Source of the DNA: Morinoia aosen
Lineage: Eukaryota; Arthropoda; Malacostraca; Amphipoda; Talitridae
DNA length: 64,000 bases
Direction: 5' to 3'
NCBI GenBank assembly: GCA_030386875.1
Contig: CM059577.1
Span: forward strand, 22,889,038-22,953,037
The translations under genes and the position numbers were made by a program. Under the pieces are notes generated by a model. The model was not told where the DNA came from and made no database searches. It saw only the letters and a program-made list of their open reading frames with translations. Positions 12,001 to 21,687 of this stretch are shown here, in pieces (within the stretch, counting starts at the first letter, position 1; each line of letters begins with the position of its first letter).

Positions 12001-15000
12001 TGAATTTTGCACCACTAATTTCGAACTGTAAATTGATTTCGAATCGCTAATTAATTTTCAACTGCCTAATGATTTTGAGCGGCCAGATAACTTTGAGCGG
12101 CCAGATAACTTTGAGCGGCCAGATAACTTTGAGCGGCCAGATAACTTTGAGCGGCCAGATAACTTTGAGCGGCCAGATAACTTTGAACGGCCAGATAACT
12201 TTGAGCGGCCAGATAACTTTGAACGGCCAGATAACTTTGAACGGCCAGATAACTTTGAACGGCCAGATAACTTTGAGCGGCCAGATAACTTTGAATGGCT
12301 AGATAACTTTGAACGGCCAGATAACTTTGAATGGCTAGATAACTTTGAACGGCCAGATAACTTTGAACGGCCAGATAGCTTTGAACGGCCAGATAGCTTT
12401 GAACGGCCAGATAGCTTTGAGCGGCCAGATAGCTTTGAGCGGCCAGATAGCTTTGAGCGGCCAGATAACTTTGAACGGCCAGATAACTTTGAACGGCCAG
12501 ATAACTTTGAACGGCCAGATAACTTTGAACGGCCAGATAGCTTTGAACGGCCAGATAACTTTGAGCGGCCAGATAACTTTGAGCGGCCAGATAACTTTGA
12601 ACGGCCAGATAACTTTGAACGGCCAGATAACTTTGAACGGCCAGATAACTTTGAACGGCCAGATAACTTTGAACGGCCAGATAACTTTGAACGGCCAGAT
12701 AACTTTGAACGGCCAGATAACTTTGAACGGCCAGATAACTTTGAACGGCCAGATAACTTTGAACGGCCAGATAACTTTGAGCGGCCAGATAACTTTGAGC
12801 GGCCAGATAACTTTGAGCGGCCAGAAAACTTTGAGCGGCCAGAAAACTTTGAGCGGCCAGAAAACTTTGAGCGGCCAGAAAACTTTGAGCGGCCAGAAAA
12901 CTTTGAGCGGCCAGAAAACTTTGAGCGGCCAGAAAACTTTGAGCGGCCAGAAAACTTTGAGCGGCCAGAAAACTTTGAGCGGCCAGAAAACTTTGAGCGG
13001 CCAGAAAACTTTGAGCGGCCAGAAAACTTTGAGCGGCCAGAAAACTTTGAGCGGCCAGAAAACTTTGAGCGGCCAGATAACTTTGAGCGGCCAGATAACT
13101 TTGAGCGGCCAGATAACTTTGAGCGGCCAGATAACTTTGAGCGGCCAGATAACTTTGAGCGGCCAGATAACTTTGAGCGGCCAGAGAACTTTGAGCGGCC
13201 AGAGAACTTTGAGCGGCCAGAGAACTTTGAGCGGCCAGATAACTTTGAGCGGCCAGATAACTTTGAGCGGCCAGATAACTTTGAGCGGCCAGATAACTTT
13301 GAGCGGCCAGATAACTTTGAGCGGCCAGATAACTTTGAGCGGCCAGATAACTTTGAGCGGCCAGAAAACTTTGAGCGGCCAGATAACTTTGAGCGGCCAG
13401 ATAACTTTGAGCGGCCAGAAAACTTTGAGCGGCCAGAAAACTTTGAGCGGCCAGATAACTTTGAGCGGCCAGATAACCTTGAGCGGCCAGATAACTTTGA
13501 GCGGCCAGATAACTTTGAGCGGCCAGATAACTTTGAGCGGCCAGATAACTTTGAGCGGCCAGATAACTTTGAGCGGCCAGATAACTTTGAGCGGCCAGAT
13601 AACTTTGAGCGGCCAGATTATTTTGAGCGGCCAGATAACTTTGAGCGGCCAGATAACTTTGAGCGGCCAGATAACTTTGAGCGGCCAGATAACTTTGAGC
13701 GGCCAGATAACTTTGAGCGGCCAGATAACTTTGAGCGGCCAGATAACTTTGAGCGGCCAGATAACTTTGAGCGGCCAGATAACTTTGAGCGGCCAGATAA
13801 CTTTGAGCGGCCAGATAACTTTGAGCGGCCAGATAACTTTGAGCGGCCAGATAACTTTGAGCGGCCAGATAACTTTGAGCGGCCAGATAACTTTGAGCGG
13901 CCAGATAACTTTGAGCGGCCAGATAACTTTGAGCGGCCAGATAACTTTGAGCGGCCAGATAACTTTGAGCGGCCAGATAACTTTGAGCGGCCAGATAACT
14001 TTGAGCGGCCAGATAACTTTGAGCGGCCAGATAACTTTGAGCGGCCAAATAACTTTGAGCGGCCAAATAACTTTGAGCGGCCAAATAACTTTGAGCGGCC
14101 AAATAACTTTGAGCGGCCAAATAACTTTGAGCGGCCAAATAACTTTGAGCGGCCAAATAACTTTGAGCGGCCAAATAACTTTGAGCGGCCAAATAACTTT
14201 GAGCGGCCAAATAACTTTGAGCGGCCAAATAACTTTGAGCGGCCAAATAACTTTGAGCGGCCAAATAACTTTGAGCGGCCAAATAACTTTGAGCGGCCAA
14301 ATAACTTTGAGCGGCCAAATAACTTTGAGCGGCCAAATAACTTTGAGCGGCCAAATAACTTTTTGAACTCTAAATTCTTTTCGAGCCACAAATGAACATC
14401 CACCCCCTCCCCCCCCCCCCCCCCCCCCCACCCGCGCAGGGGAGTACGCGGGGTTCGACGAGACGCAGCCGACGAGCAGGTCGGGCGGGAAGGCGGAGGT
14501 GGTGGCGGCGCTGCAACGCAAGCACGGCTACTGCTGCGTCGTGATGGTCGGCGACGGCGCCACCGACATGGAGGCCTGCCCTCCTGCACAGGCCTTTATT
14601 GGTTAGTTATACCCTCCTCTTTCAAATGCAAGTTTGTAAAAAGCAGTTTTCGATAGTTTGTTAGGAGTGTTTTCTATTATTAAATAAAGAAATTATTTTT
14701 CATTCTTTTTTAGTTTTTTGCTCGTGCTAATTTGTTTTAAATGGAAAAATCAATTTTTTGTTCGTGCTCGTTTTTTGTAAATTTCTATATCAGTTTTTTT
14801 TATTTGATTTTCTGTTTTAAGCCTTCGAATGTTTATTCAAGAATTTATTCGTTGTTCCTTTTGTGAGCCTCGTGACGATTGATATTTCTCACTTTTTAAT
14901 TGAATTTATGTTTGATTTTTTCTGCTCGGTTTCACTTTCAAAATAGATCTTGAACGTTTCACGTATATCTTTCTAAATGAAATACGGATATATGTATACT

Positions 15001-18000
15001 GTTGTAATTTTTTCCAACGCTTCAAAAAAATTGTGATAATTCAAGTCGTTGATATTTCTCAAACGCTCGTTTTCGTGCACATTGGAATAGTAAATTTTCT
15101 CTGTCATCAATGGGTGACTCTCACTTGAGAAGAAGGTATTGGAGCTGGATCTGGTAATTATAGGCAATTCTTATGATTGAAAACATTTTATCACTTGCAC
15201 GTATTTTATAAAAAGTTTTGCGCAACAAAACGGTCTGGAAACTTTGTAACAATCAGGCTATTTCGTCTCACCTTCGAGTGAAGGTTACCCTTGTTAGGAA
15301 CAGCGTAAAATGTTCATTGGACAACACCCCTCAGGGGATGCAGCTATTGTATCAATGGGAATTAGCAAATTAGCACTCCCAGGGGGAAATGAGTGAGGGT
15401 CTGAGCTGAGAGTTAGGCAGGCCTTCTTTTTTTGAAATAAAATGTTTTTTTGCTATGCTAAGGACCACCTTTTTCAGGTTCACTGCTGTCCTGCTTTTCA
15501 GCACCTGCTACTTTCTTCTTCGACTTTGTCGACTTAGATCTTGTTTCATGAGCTTCTTTTTCAACTTACTGTTTCTATACCCTTTCTTCATAGATTCCGC
15601 ATTCCCTTAACTCTATACTAAATGGTGCCTTCCTTCTTCCTCCTTTTGGATCATATTTATTGCGGATAGGGAGGCTTAAAGTAACTAAAAATCTACTCCT
15701 TGAACAACATTGTTGAGCGTACATATTGATCGTTGTACCCTATACCTGAGCCATCTGAAACCACACATGGATGTTGGTTATTCTTTAACCTCTCGTCTGC
15801 AGTTTTTCACCAGCGCATTTACGTGCGTCGAATCAATAACGAGTTGTAGAGACCATTTAACTATAAACAGGTAAATGGATTTCAGCTTTTAAAAATCCCC
15901 ACCTAGTTTTTGCAGTATTTTTTCATGGACCATGTTTCATGTCTTCATCGTTTCTCCTTCATCATGGTTCATCTTCGTAATGATTCACGTGCGCTCCACA
16001 CGGTACGTGCCCAGTGCGAAATATTTGAAAGCTCACGTTCGCCTAAAGTTTCTCCTCAAATGAGTCCATGATAACAAACGCATCAGTAACACGTCATTTT
16101 CTCCCGATAACAAGCGCATCAGTGACACGTTATTTTCTCCCGATAACAAGCGCATCAGTGACACGTTATTTTCTCCCGATAAAAAGCGCATCAGTAACAC
16201 GTCATTTTCTCCCGATAACAAGCGCATCAGTGACACGTTATTTTCTCCCGATAAAAAGCGCATCAGTAACACGTCATTTTCTCCCGATAACAAGCGCATC
16301 AGTGACACGTTATTTTCTCCCGATAAAAAGCGCATCAGTAACACGTCATTTTCTCCCGATAACAAGCGCATCAGTGACACGTTATTTTCTCCCGATAACA
16401 AACACATCAGTAACACGTCATTTCCTCCCGGTAACAAACGCATCAGTAACACGTTATTTTCTCCCGGTAAAAAACGCATCAGTAACACGTCATTTTCTCC
16501 CGATAACAAACACATCAGTAACACGTCATTTTCTCCCGAAAACAAACGCATCAGTAACACGTCATTTCCTCCCGATAACAAACGCATCAGTAACACGTTA
16601 TTTTCTCCCGATATCAAACACATCAGTAACACGTCATTTCCTCCCGGTAACAAACGCATCAGTAACACGTCATTTTCTCCCGATATCAAACACATCAGTA
16701 ACACGTCATTTCCTCCCGATAACAAACGCATCAGTAACACGTTATTTTCTCCCGAAAACAAACGCATCAGTAACACGTCATTTTCTCCCGAAAACAAACG
16801 CATCAGTAACACGTCATTTCCTCCCGATAACGAACTCATCAGTAACACGTCATTTCCTCCCGAAAACAAACGCATCAGTAACCCGTCATTTCCTCCCGAT
16901 AACAAACTCATCAGTAACACGTCATTTCCTCCCGATAACAAACGCATCAGTAACACGTCATTTCCTCCCGATAACAAACGCATCAGTAACACGTCATTTT
17001 CTCCCGAAAACAAACGCATCAGTGACACGTCATTTCCTCCCGATAACAAACGCATCAGTAACACGTCATTTCCTCCCGATAACAAACGCATCAGTAACAC
17101 GTCATTTCCTCCCGATAAAAAACGCATCAGTAACACGTCATTTCCTCCCGATAACAAACGCATCAGTAACACGTCATTTCCTCCCGATAACAAACGCATC
17201 AGTAACACGTCATTTCCTCCCGATAACAAACGCATCTGTAACACGTCATTTCCTCCCGATAACAAACGCATCAGTAACACGTCATTTCCTCCCGATAACA
17301 AACACATCAGTAACACGTCATTTTCTCCCGATAACAAACACATCAGTAACACATCATTTCCTCCCGATAACAAACACATCAGTAACACGTCATTTCCTCC
17401 CGATAACAAACACATCAGTAACACGTCATTTCCTCCCGATAACAAACACATCAGTAACACGTCATTTCCTCCCGATAACAAACGCATCAGTAACACGACA
17501 TTTTCTCCCGATAACAAACGCATCAGTAACACTTCATTTTCTCCCGATAACAAACGCATCAGTAACACGTCATTTTCTCCCGATAACAAACACATCAGTA
17601 ACACGTCATTTTCTCCCGATAACAAACACATCAGTAACACGTCATTTTCTCCCGATAACAAACACATCAGTAACACGTCATTTTCTCCCGATAACAAACA
17701 CATCAGTAACACGTCATTTCCTCCCGAAAACAAACGCATCAGTAACACGTCATTTCCTCCCGATAACAAACTCATCAGTAACACGTCATTTTCTCCCGAT
17801 AACATACGCACCAGTAACACGTCATTTTCTCCCGATAACAAACGCATCAGTAACACGTCATTTTCTCCCGATAACAAACGCATCAGTAACACGTCATTTT
17901 CTCCCGATAACAAACGCATCAGTAACACATCATTTTCTTTGGATAATAAACGCACCATGCAGTAACCAGAAACACTTGATTTTCTCCCCAGGCTTCGGCG

Positions 18001-18092
18001 GCAACGTGGAGAGAGAGGCTGTGAAGAGCAAAGCGCCGTTGTACGTGACCAGCTTCCACACCCTCAGACAACAGCTCTGTAACAAGCACTGA
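8870..18092 (+). CDS. PSPH: Phosphoserine phosphatase, five coding exons, 226 aa
   Basis: Joins 8870-9006, 10639-10773, 11132-11277, 14440-14601 and 17992-18092 (681 nt, 226 aa plus TGA). The enzyme removes phosphate from O-phosphoserine, the last step of L-serine synthesis, in the cytosol. It is a HAD-superfamily enzyme with these motifs visible: motif I DVDST at residues 19-23 (nucleophile D19, acid/base D21), E28, motif II SGG at 108-110, K157, and motif III GDGATD at 177-182 (D178, D182). The length matches the ~225 aa of animal PSPH and it aligns end to end. All junctions are GT-AG with matching phases (2, 2, 1, 1). Start: the ATG has a purine at -3 and lies 5 nt after a spliced acceptor, so a 5' UTR exon should exist upstream but I could not place it. 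Every intron carries a tandem array or retroposon. The coding frame is intact. Drosophila's counterpart is astray. Confidence 0.97.
9001..9350 (+). repeat. 80-bp tandem array seeded on the PSPH exon 1 donor
   Basis: The authentic exon end and donor gaagat/gtgagccttc at 9001-9016 recur: gtgagcc at 9042, 9122, 9202 and 9247, with variants at 9087, 9167 and 9291. The regular spacing is 80 bp. The 9241-9256 copy matches the real splice site over 16 nt. Units also mimic the last exon codons (atcagga-gg-tat). A further isolated copy, gggaagtcgtgagccttctc, lies near 9730. Confidence 0.85.
9351..10130. other. PSPH intron 1, remainder
   Basis: AT-rich intron with no recognised feature except the stray donor-like copy near 9730. 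Confidence 0.5.
10131..10476 (+). mobile_element. Retroposon R1, copy 2 (PSPH intron 1)
   Basis: Near full-length copy beginning at cccctcaggg and ending ggaggctttaaaataacatataatctaatg. The flanks AATTGAACCCTC and AATTGAAACCCTTC look like a diverged target duplication. Confidence 0.75.
10639..10773 (+). CDS. PSPH: PSPH exon 2 (residues 46-91, cap domain)
   Basis: Acceptor gtgcag at 10633-10638. The first base completes the split codon from exon 1, followed by [11 protein letters not shown], which aligns to the PSPH cap-domain TxxAM...F block. The exon ends in AA before gtgagtg (phase 2). A second AG lies 7 nt downstream, but using it would break the frame. Confidence 0.95.
10759..10860 (+). 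repeat. Short tandem array seeded on the PSPH exon 2 donor
   Basis: The exon 2 end and donor cactccggggataaagtgag (10759-10778) is followed by three diverged copies starting at 10788, 10813 and 10841, spaced 25-29 bp. The third copy keeps ggtgag; the first has tagtgt. Confidence 0.8.
10870..10937 (+). repeat. Dispersed repeat R2, copy 1 (PSPH intron 2)
   Basis: A ~68-bp block (ttccgacacctgggtagag ... atacccaacggagaaaatc) that recurs at 51621-51688. Nature unknown. Confidence 0.6.
11132..11277 (+). CDS. PSPH: PSPH exon 3 (residues 91-140)
   Basis: Follows the acceptor ctggcag and encodes ELVSELQ..., the VSGG motif II (S108, G109, G110) and NRLKFYFDG. Donor gtgagtgc, phase 1. The conserved Arg usual after SGGF in vertebrate PSPH is Leu112 here, a difference outside the catalytic set. 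Confidence 0.96.
11278..11949. other. PSPH intron 3, 5' part
   Basis: Unique AT-rich intron sequence before the proto-repeats. Nothing recognised. Confidence 0.5.
11950..12068. repeat. Degenerate proto-repeats before the 18-bp array
   Basis: Loose ~18-22 bp units of the type ttcgaa-c-gctaattaattt (e.g. tctgaactactaattaactt, ttcgaatcgctaattaattt). They share the tt-gagc-g...taa skeleton of the 18-bp unit. Similar decayed sequence follows the array at 14367-14395 (cgagccacaaatgaac). Confidence 0.6.
12069..14366. repeat. 18-bp minisatellite, ~128 copies, PSPH intron 3
   Basis: Unit ttgagcggccagataact. Because 18 is a multiple of 3 and the unit lacks stops in several phases, it creates open frames of 300-760 codons on both strands; these are not genes. 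Variant units cluster: gaac units at 12345-12780, agaaaac units at 12815-13070, agagaac at 13183-13230, and an unbroken block of aaataac units at 14040-14366 beside exon 4. Such blocks are expected from unequal exchange or slippage. Confidence 0.98.
14402..14430 (+). repeat. Poly-C tract before exon 4
   Basis: A run of 22 consecutive C plus neighbouring C's lies directly before the exon 4 acceptor and serves as its pyrimidine tract. Likely length-polymorphic. Confidence 0.9.
14440..14601 (+). CDS. PSPH: PSPH exon 4 (residues 140-194, catalytic motif III)
   Basis: Encodes [11 protein letters not shown], then K157 and the Mg-binding loop GDGATD (177-182), ending at AFIG. The acceptor gcgcag follows an almost pure C run at 14408-14430. 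Donor gttagt, phase 1. Highly GC-rich. Open antisense frames across it belong to the adjacent minisatellite and are not genes. Confidence 0.96.
14602..15316. other. PSPH intron 4, 5' part
   Basis: T-rich unique sequence; no feature recognised. The stretch 15710-16069 between retroposon and minisatellite is likewise plain. Confidence 0.5.
15327..15699 (+). mobile_element. Retroposon R1, copy 3 (PSPH intron 4)
   Basis: Starts acccctcaggggatgcag, the longest 5' end seen in the family, and ends ggaggcttaaagtaac. The flanks TTGGACAACA and TTGAACAACA (15317-15326, 15700-15709) are a target duplication with one mismatch. Confidence 0.78.
16070..17991. repeat. 36-bp minisatellite, ~52 copies, PSPH intron 4
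   Basis: The unit contains catcagtaacacgtc then attttctcccgataacaaacg. Length is a multiple of 3, giving ~640-670 codon open frames on both strands that are not genes. Units 16104-16400 alternate two types (tgacacgttatt / taacacgtcatt) as a 72-bp higher-order repeat. The final diverged unit (17951-17991) is cgcaccatgcagtaac, then acacttgattttctcccc, then the real acceptor AG, so the array runs into the exon 5 splice site. Confidence 0.96.
17992..18092 (+). CDS. PSPH: PSPH exon 5 (residues 194-226 and stop)
   Basis: Acceptor tctccccag, then GFGGNVERE through to the C-terminus and TGA at 18090-18092. FGGN follows the family consensus after the AFIG block. The acceptor lies in the last, diverged unit of the intron-4 minisatellite. 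Confidence 0.95.
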
Positions 18093-18136
18093 ACCCACCT
18101 CGTCATCAGTCTACTGTGTGAACATTTGTTCGCATT

Positions 18137-18161
18137 ATGTGCTCACTTCGCGTGAGCACAT
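18137..18161 (+). other. Perfect hairpin in the PSPH 3' UTR
   Basis: Stem ATGTGCTCAC with GTGAGCACAT (10 bp, no mismatch) and loop ttcgc, 45 nt after the stop codon. Function unknown. Confidence 0.6.
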
Positions 18162-18734
18162 CGTCAGCGCACGCTTGAACGCGATTTGTATTTGTACGAA
18201 ATGTTTCTTGAAAACATGAATTCTGCGCCACGACTACTGAATAGGCAACAATTTAATGCAAGATGGCGTATTCTTTGGGTAAAACTCAGAGCTTTTGTAA
18301 TTGCTCTTGCTCCGAGAGGGGCAAAGCAAAATTTTGTTGAGCTGATATCGAGCACGCGATGCTCGACAGCTATGAAATTTTTGATCTCTGACAAGGTTAG
18401 AAGCTTGAAAATTTAGCCTTGAACTCGTTGGTTTTCATCAGGTAGAAATCTTTTAAGGATTTGAAAGTATTTATAACGCACCTTGTGTCCTAAATGTTAA
18501 GCATTCTCAGCAAATCTTTACATCTGAGAAATGTTGCTCGGTTATGTTAGAGAAAATCGTAGTACAATGTTGAATAGGGTACCAGGAGAACAAATTGCTT
18601 ATGCTTTGTGCATCGCAACAATTCTTGTAGTATACGTTCAATGTATAGTATATGCGCGAGGTATACTTCCAACATATACACATTGTAATACACATTAATA
18701 TACATTTAGCATGCGCGCATCGTAGCATAGAACC

Positions 18735-18912
18735 AGCACCGTACTACACACCCAACATACACGCATCACACTATGCACCCAATTTACACGTATCGTAGTA
18801 TAGATTCACAGTACACGCATTGTCTTATACCCCAACACATGCATTGCACCATACATCCAGTGCACACGCATGTCCTACGCACCCAATATACACGCATCAT
18901 AATGTACATGCA
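18735..18912. repeat. Degenerate ~28-bp tandem repeat
   Basis: About six diverged units around cacccaatatacacgcatc-cactatg (18735-18912), downstream of PSPH. Confidence 0.65.
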
Positions 18913-19552
18913 ATTTCACACGCGAACGTGATACACGCGCGTAGATTTTATGCTGTAATTTTATGAGATCTTCTGGAAGCCTCATCCGCTGTCTAGATTT
19001 GTTCGTTGATCAGAGTATTTTTTTTTACGATATTTGTATCTGTACGATAGTTTTAGGTTTAGTGAATAGATGATGTTGTGTTTTTGTGTACCGAAGTTTG
19101 ACTTCCATGAACTTTGTCACCAGTGGAGATTTTTTGACAGGCAACAAGCCGATAATTTTGGACTTTAGCTTAGTCACCAAATCCAACTTTAGAAAAATTA
19201 CTTTGCATTACTAACAAGTTCAACTTTTTGGGAAGTTACTTTGCTTTAGATTAGAATTTAGAAGAAATATATTCATTCTTTTGTTAATTGTAGTACAGAC
19301 TGATGAATGGTCGACGAGATGGTTATTGTTCTGCTACACTCAGACAGTTGTGTTTCATGCATCAGTACCGGCGGAGACACGTCTGAGATTATGTCCAGCA
19401 ATAATGGTGTAACTCTACGCCACTGTGTGTTGTGTACGTGTTGCTGCAGCCCGAATGCTGCACTCATAGGCTTTAGCATCTCCGACGTTGTAGGACTGAG
19501 ACATTTCTGTCTTGACTGCGGTAGTGCGGTTACAATGAATTTCTAAGCTAGT

Positions 19553-19558
19553 AATAAA
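19553..19558 (+). terminator. Candidate PSPH poly(A) signal
   Basis: AATAAA, the first clear one I see downstream of the stop codon; it would give a ~1.5-kb 3' UTR. Weak support by position only. Confidence 0.2.
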
Positions 19559-19927
19559 CTTCTGAAGCTACAGAATGTTGCCTCGTCCGCTATATGGTGA
19601 CTCGCTGTACGCGGCTTATTATACGTAAAATGCTGTGCGCAACATGCTGTCTTTAGTATAATACAAAACTGTCATAATTTATTCATGAGGCAGGTGCCAC
19701 AGAAGTACCAGCTCACAGTAAATTAGTTTTGTGTTGAGTCCTGTATTGGGCCACAGGTGACACTCGAGTTACGGGTGTCGTGCTTGTGTGTCATGTGTTG
19801 TTAGGGTGCTGTGCAGTGTAGGCAGATTTTTGTCGGCGTGTGGCGCTGCATGGCATATAGTGCGTAATATATCAAGCATCATCACGCATCATGTCGTACA
19901 TCACGTAGTGTATGGTGTGTACCGTGC

Positions 19928-19951
19928 CAAGGTACGGCTCATCGTACCTTG
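19928..19951. other. Short hairpin
   Basis: AAGGTACG and CGTACCTT form an 8-bp stem around a 6-nt loop. May be chance. Confidence 0.35.
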
Positions 19952-20498
19952 CTCGTACCCTTATATTGTAAATCTCTCACCACATCAAATTCGCCTCCTC
20001 TTTCAAGCACGTGAGGGGCGCCATAATTCTCATGTTCTTTTGTCACCAACTTCAAGTTTTTAGGATAGTTTCTAGAGAGTTTATTTTATTGTGGTTCTTG
20101 ATCGTTTTCCCTTTGGGGAAAATGATGAAAACTTACTTATAAGTTCCATGATATTTCTCTGTAAGCGCGCATCAGTTGGACGATGGTTGACCTCACAAGA
20201 ATGATGTCATCGTGTTAGAGCAAATGCTGTGATAAAAACTAGTTTATAATGAAACTGTATTGTGACACGGGTAAGCCCTTGCAAGTATCAGGGGGCAAAT
20301 TTTCTTCATCTACGATGTTGCTGGAGGCATCCTCATACCGGGTGTGAACAACACGCTGTGTGTTACCTTTCTAGTTGTGTACACGGTTGGCGTTTTGACG
20401 GACGTTTTAGTGGCTCTTGACTGGCGTGGGGCACTTGACTGGCGAAATATTTGACAGCTCATTGGAGCACCACAGGTTTTGAGCATAATGTGAAGCAA

Positions 20499-20995
20499 AC
20501 CCCTCAGAGTTTGCTTTGCATGGACAACTATTGTGTCCATAGGAATTAGCACTCCCGGGGAGAATATGCGAGGTCCCGAGCTAAAGTTTTCGTTTGCTTT
20601 CCTTTTGTTGAAATAGAATAGGTTTTTGGTTTTGTAACGAACCAACTTTTTCGGTTCTCTGCTGACCTGTTTTTCAGCACCTACTACTTTCTTTTTCAAA
20701 TTTTATCTTGCTTCATAAACTTCTTTCTCAACATATTGTTTCTATGCATCTTTTGCACCGATAATGCGTTCCTCGAAGTCCATACTAGATGGTACCTTCC
20801 TTCAGACTCCTAGAAACGCTTTTGTTGCGGTTAGGAAGGCTTAAGCTTACATCCAATCTCCCTTCATTTCATGCTAAATGCGGCCTTGCTTCTTCCTTTT
20901 TTGGGAACACGTGTGGTTAGGGAGATTTTAACTAACTTATAAAATCTGGGCTTAGGGAGGTTTTAGCTAACTTATAACCTAACTTTTATGTAAAT
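20499..20995 (+). mobile_element. Retroposon R1, copy 4, with repeated 3' end
   Basis: Main copy 20499-20860. The 3' terminal block (ttaggg-agg-ttttaactaactta) then appears twice more, at about 20880-20950 and 20955-20995, so the element carries three successive 3' ends. No clear target duplication. Confidence 0.75.
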
Positions 20996-21361
20996 CAAAA
21001 ACCCATTCTTCAATTCGTTGACTCGGTGATTCCCTAGCCCCTACCTTGCCCGTATCCATAGTGTACGGTACGTGTAACACTTTTTGTTTGATGTCTCTTC
21101 GGCACAATTTACGTTTCAGTTCTTGTTGTTTGTACAATTGTTGCGAGAATAATAATTGTTGTTTCCCATAGGAATTATGCTCAAGTGAATTACATTAGTT
21201 CATTCTGTAGTTTAGTTTTGTGAAGTATAAAAACTCGAACAAATATTTCAAGTCGATTTTTTTTTGTCTCTTGCTCTGTAACTTACCCATGAACGCAAAG
21301 TTCGACTCTACTTTTCTGCTTGATTTCGTTGAATTATTCGTAAACTGTTATTCTTTATACC

Positions 21362-21666
21362 CAGGGGGACAATGTGAGGGCCCGAGCTAAAGGTTAGGTA
21401 GGCTTTCTTTTGTTAAAATAGAATAGGTTTTGTTGTGTTACGGACCATCTTTTTTTCGGTTCACTGCTGTCCTGTTTTTCACCGCCTACCACTTTCTTCT
21501 TCAACTTTTTCTTGTTTCATGAACTTCTTTCTTAGCTTTCTGTTTCTGTGCCCTTTCTGCATAGATTCCACGTTCCCTTAACTCCATACTAAATGGTGCC
21601 TTCTTCCTTCCTCTCTTTACATCTCATTGTTGAGGATAGGGAGGCTTAAACTAACTAATAAACTAA
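21362..21666 (+). mobile_element. Retroposon R1, copy 5, with 21-bp target duplication
   Basis: 5'-truncated copy starting cagggggac. It is flanked by an exact 21-bp duplication at 21341-21361 and 21667-21687 (core AAACTGTTATTCTTTATACC). This is the clearest proof that the family moves by LINE-type target-primed insertion. Confidence 0.9.
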
Positions 21667-21687
21667 TAAACTGTTATTCTTTATACC

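Larger units (their letters stand above)
18162..20498. other. PSPH 3' flank
   Basis: AT-rich, with the short repeats listed separately. No second gene recognised; frames of 70-90 codons lack any motif. Confidence 0.4.

Noticed and set aside
12069-14366. Possible CRISPR-like or phage array
   Set aside because: No spacers; units are contiguous and the context is eukaryotic.
12066-14521. Open frames of 320-760 codons (AAQSYL, KVIWPL, LFGRSK, SGQITL repeats)
   Set aside because: All arise from an 18-bp tandem unit with no stops in those phases; the array is inside PSPH intron 3 and no unique coding sequence adjoins in a supported exon.
16033-18092. 641- and 674-codon frames over the 36-bp array
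   Set aside because: Repeat artefacts. The + strand frame runs on into exon 5 but is out of the PSPH frame there.
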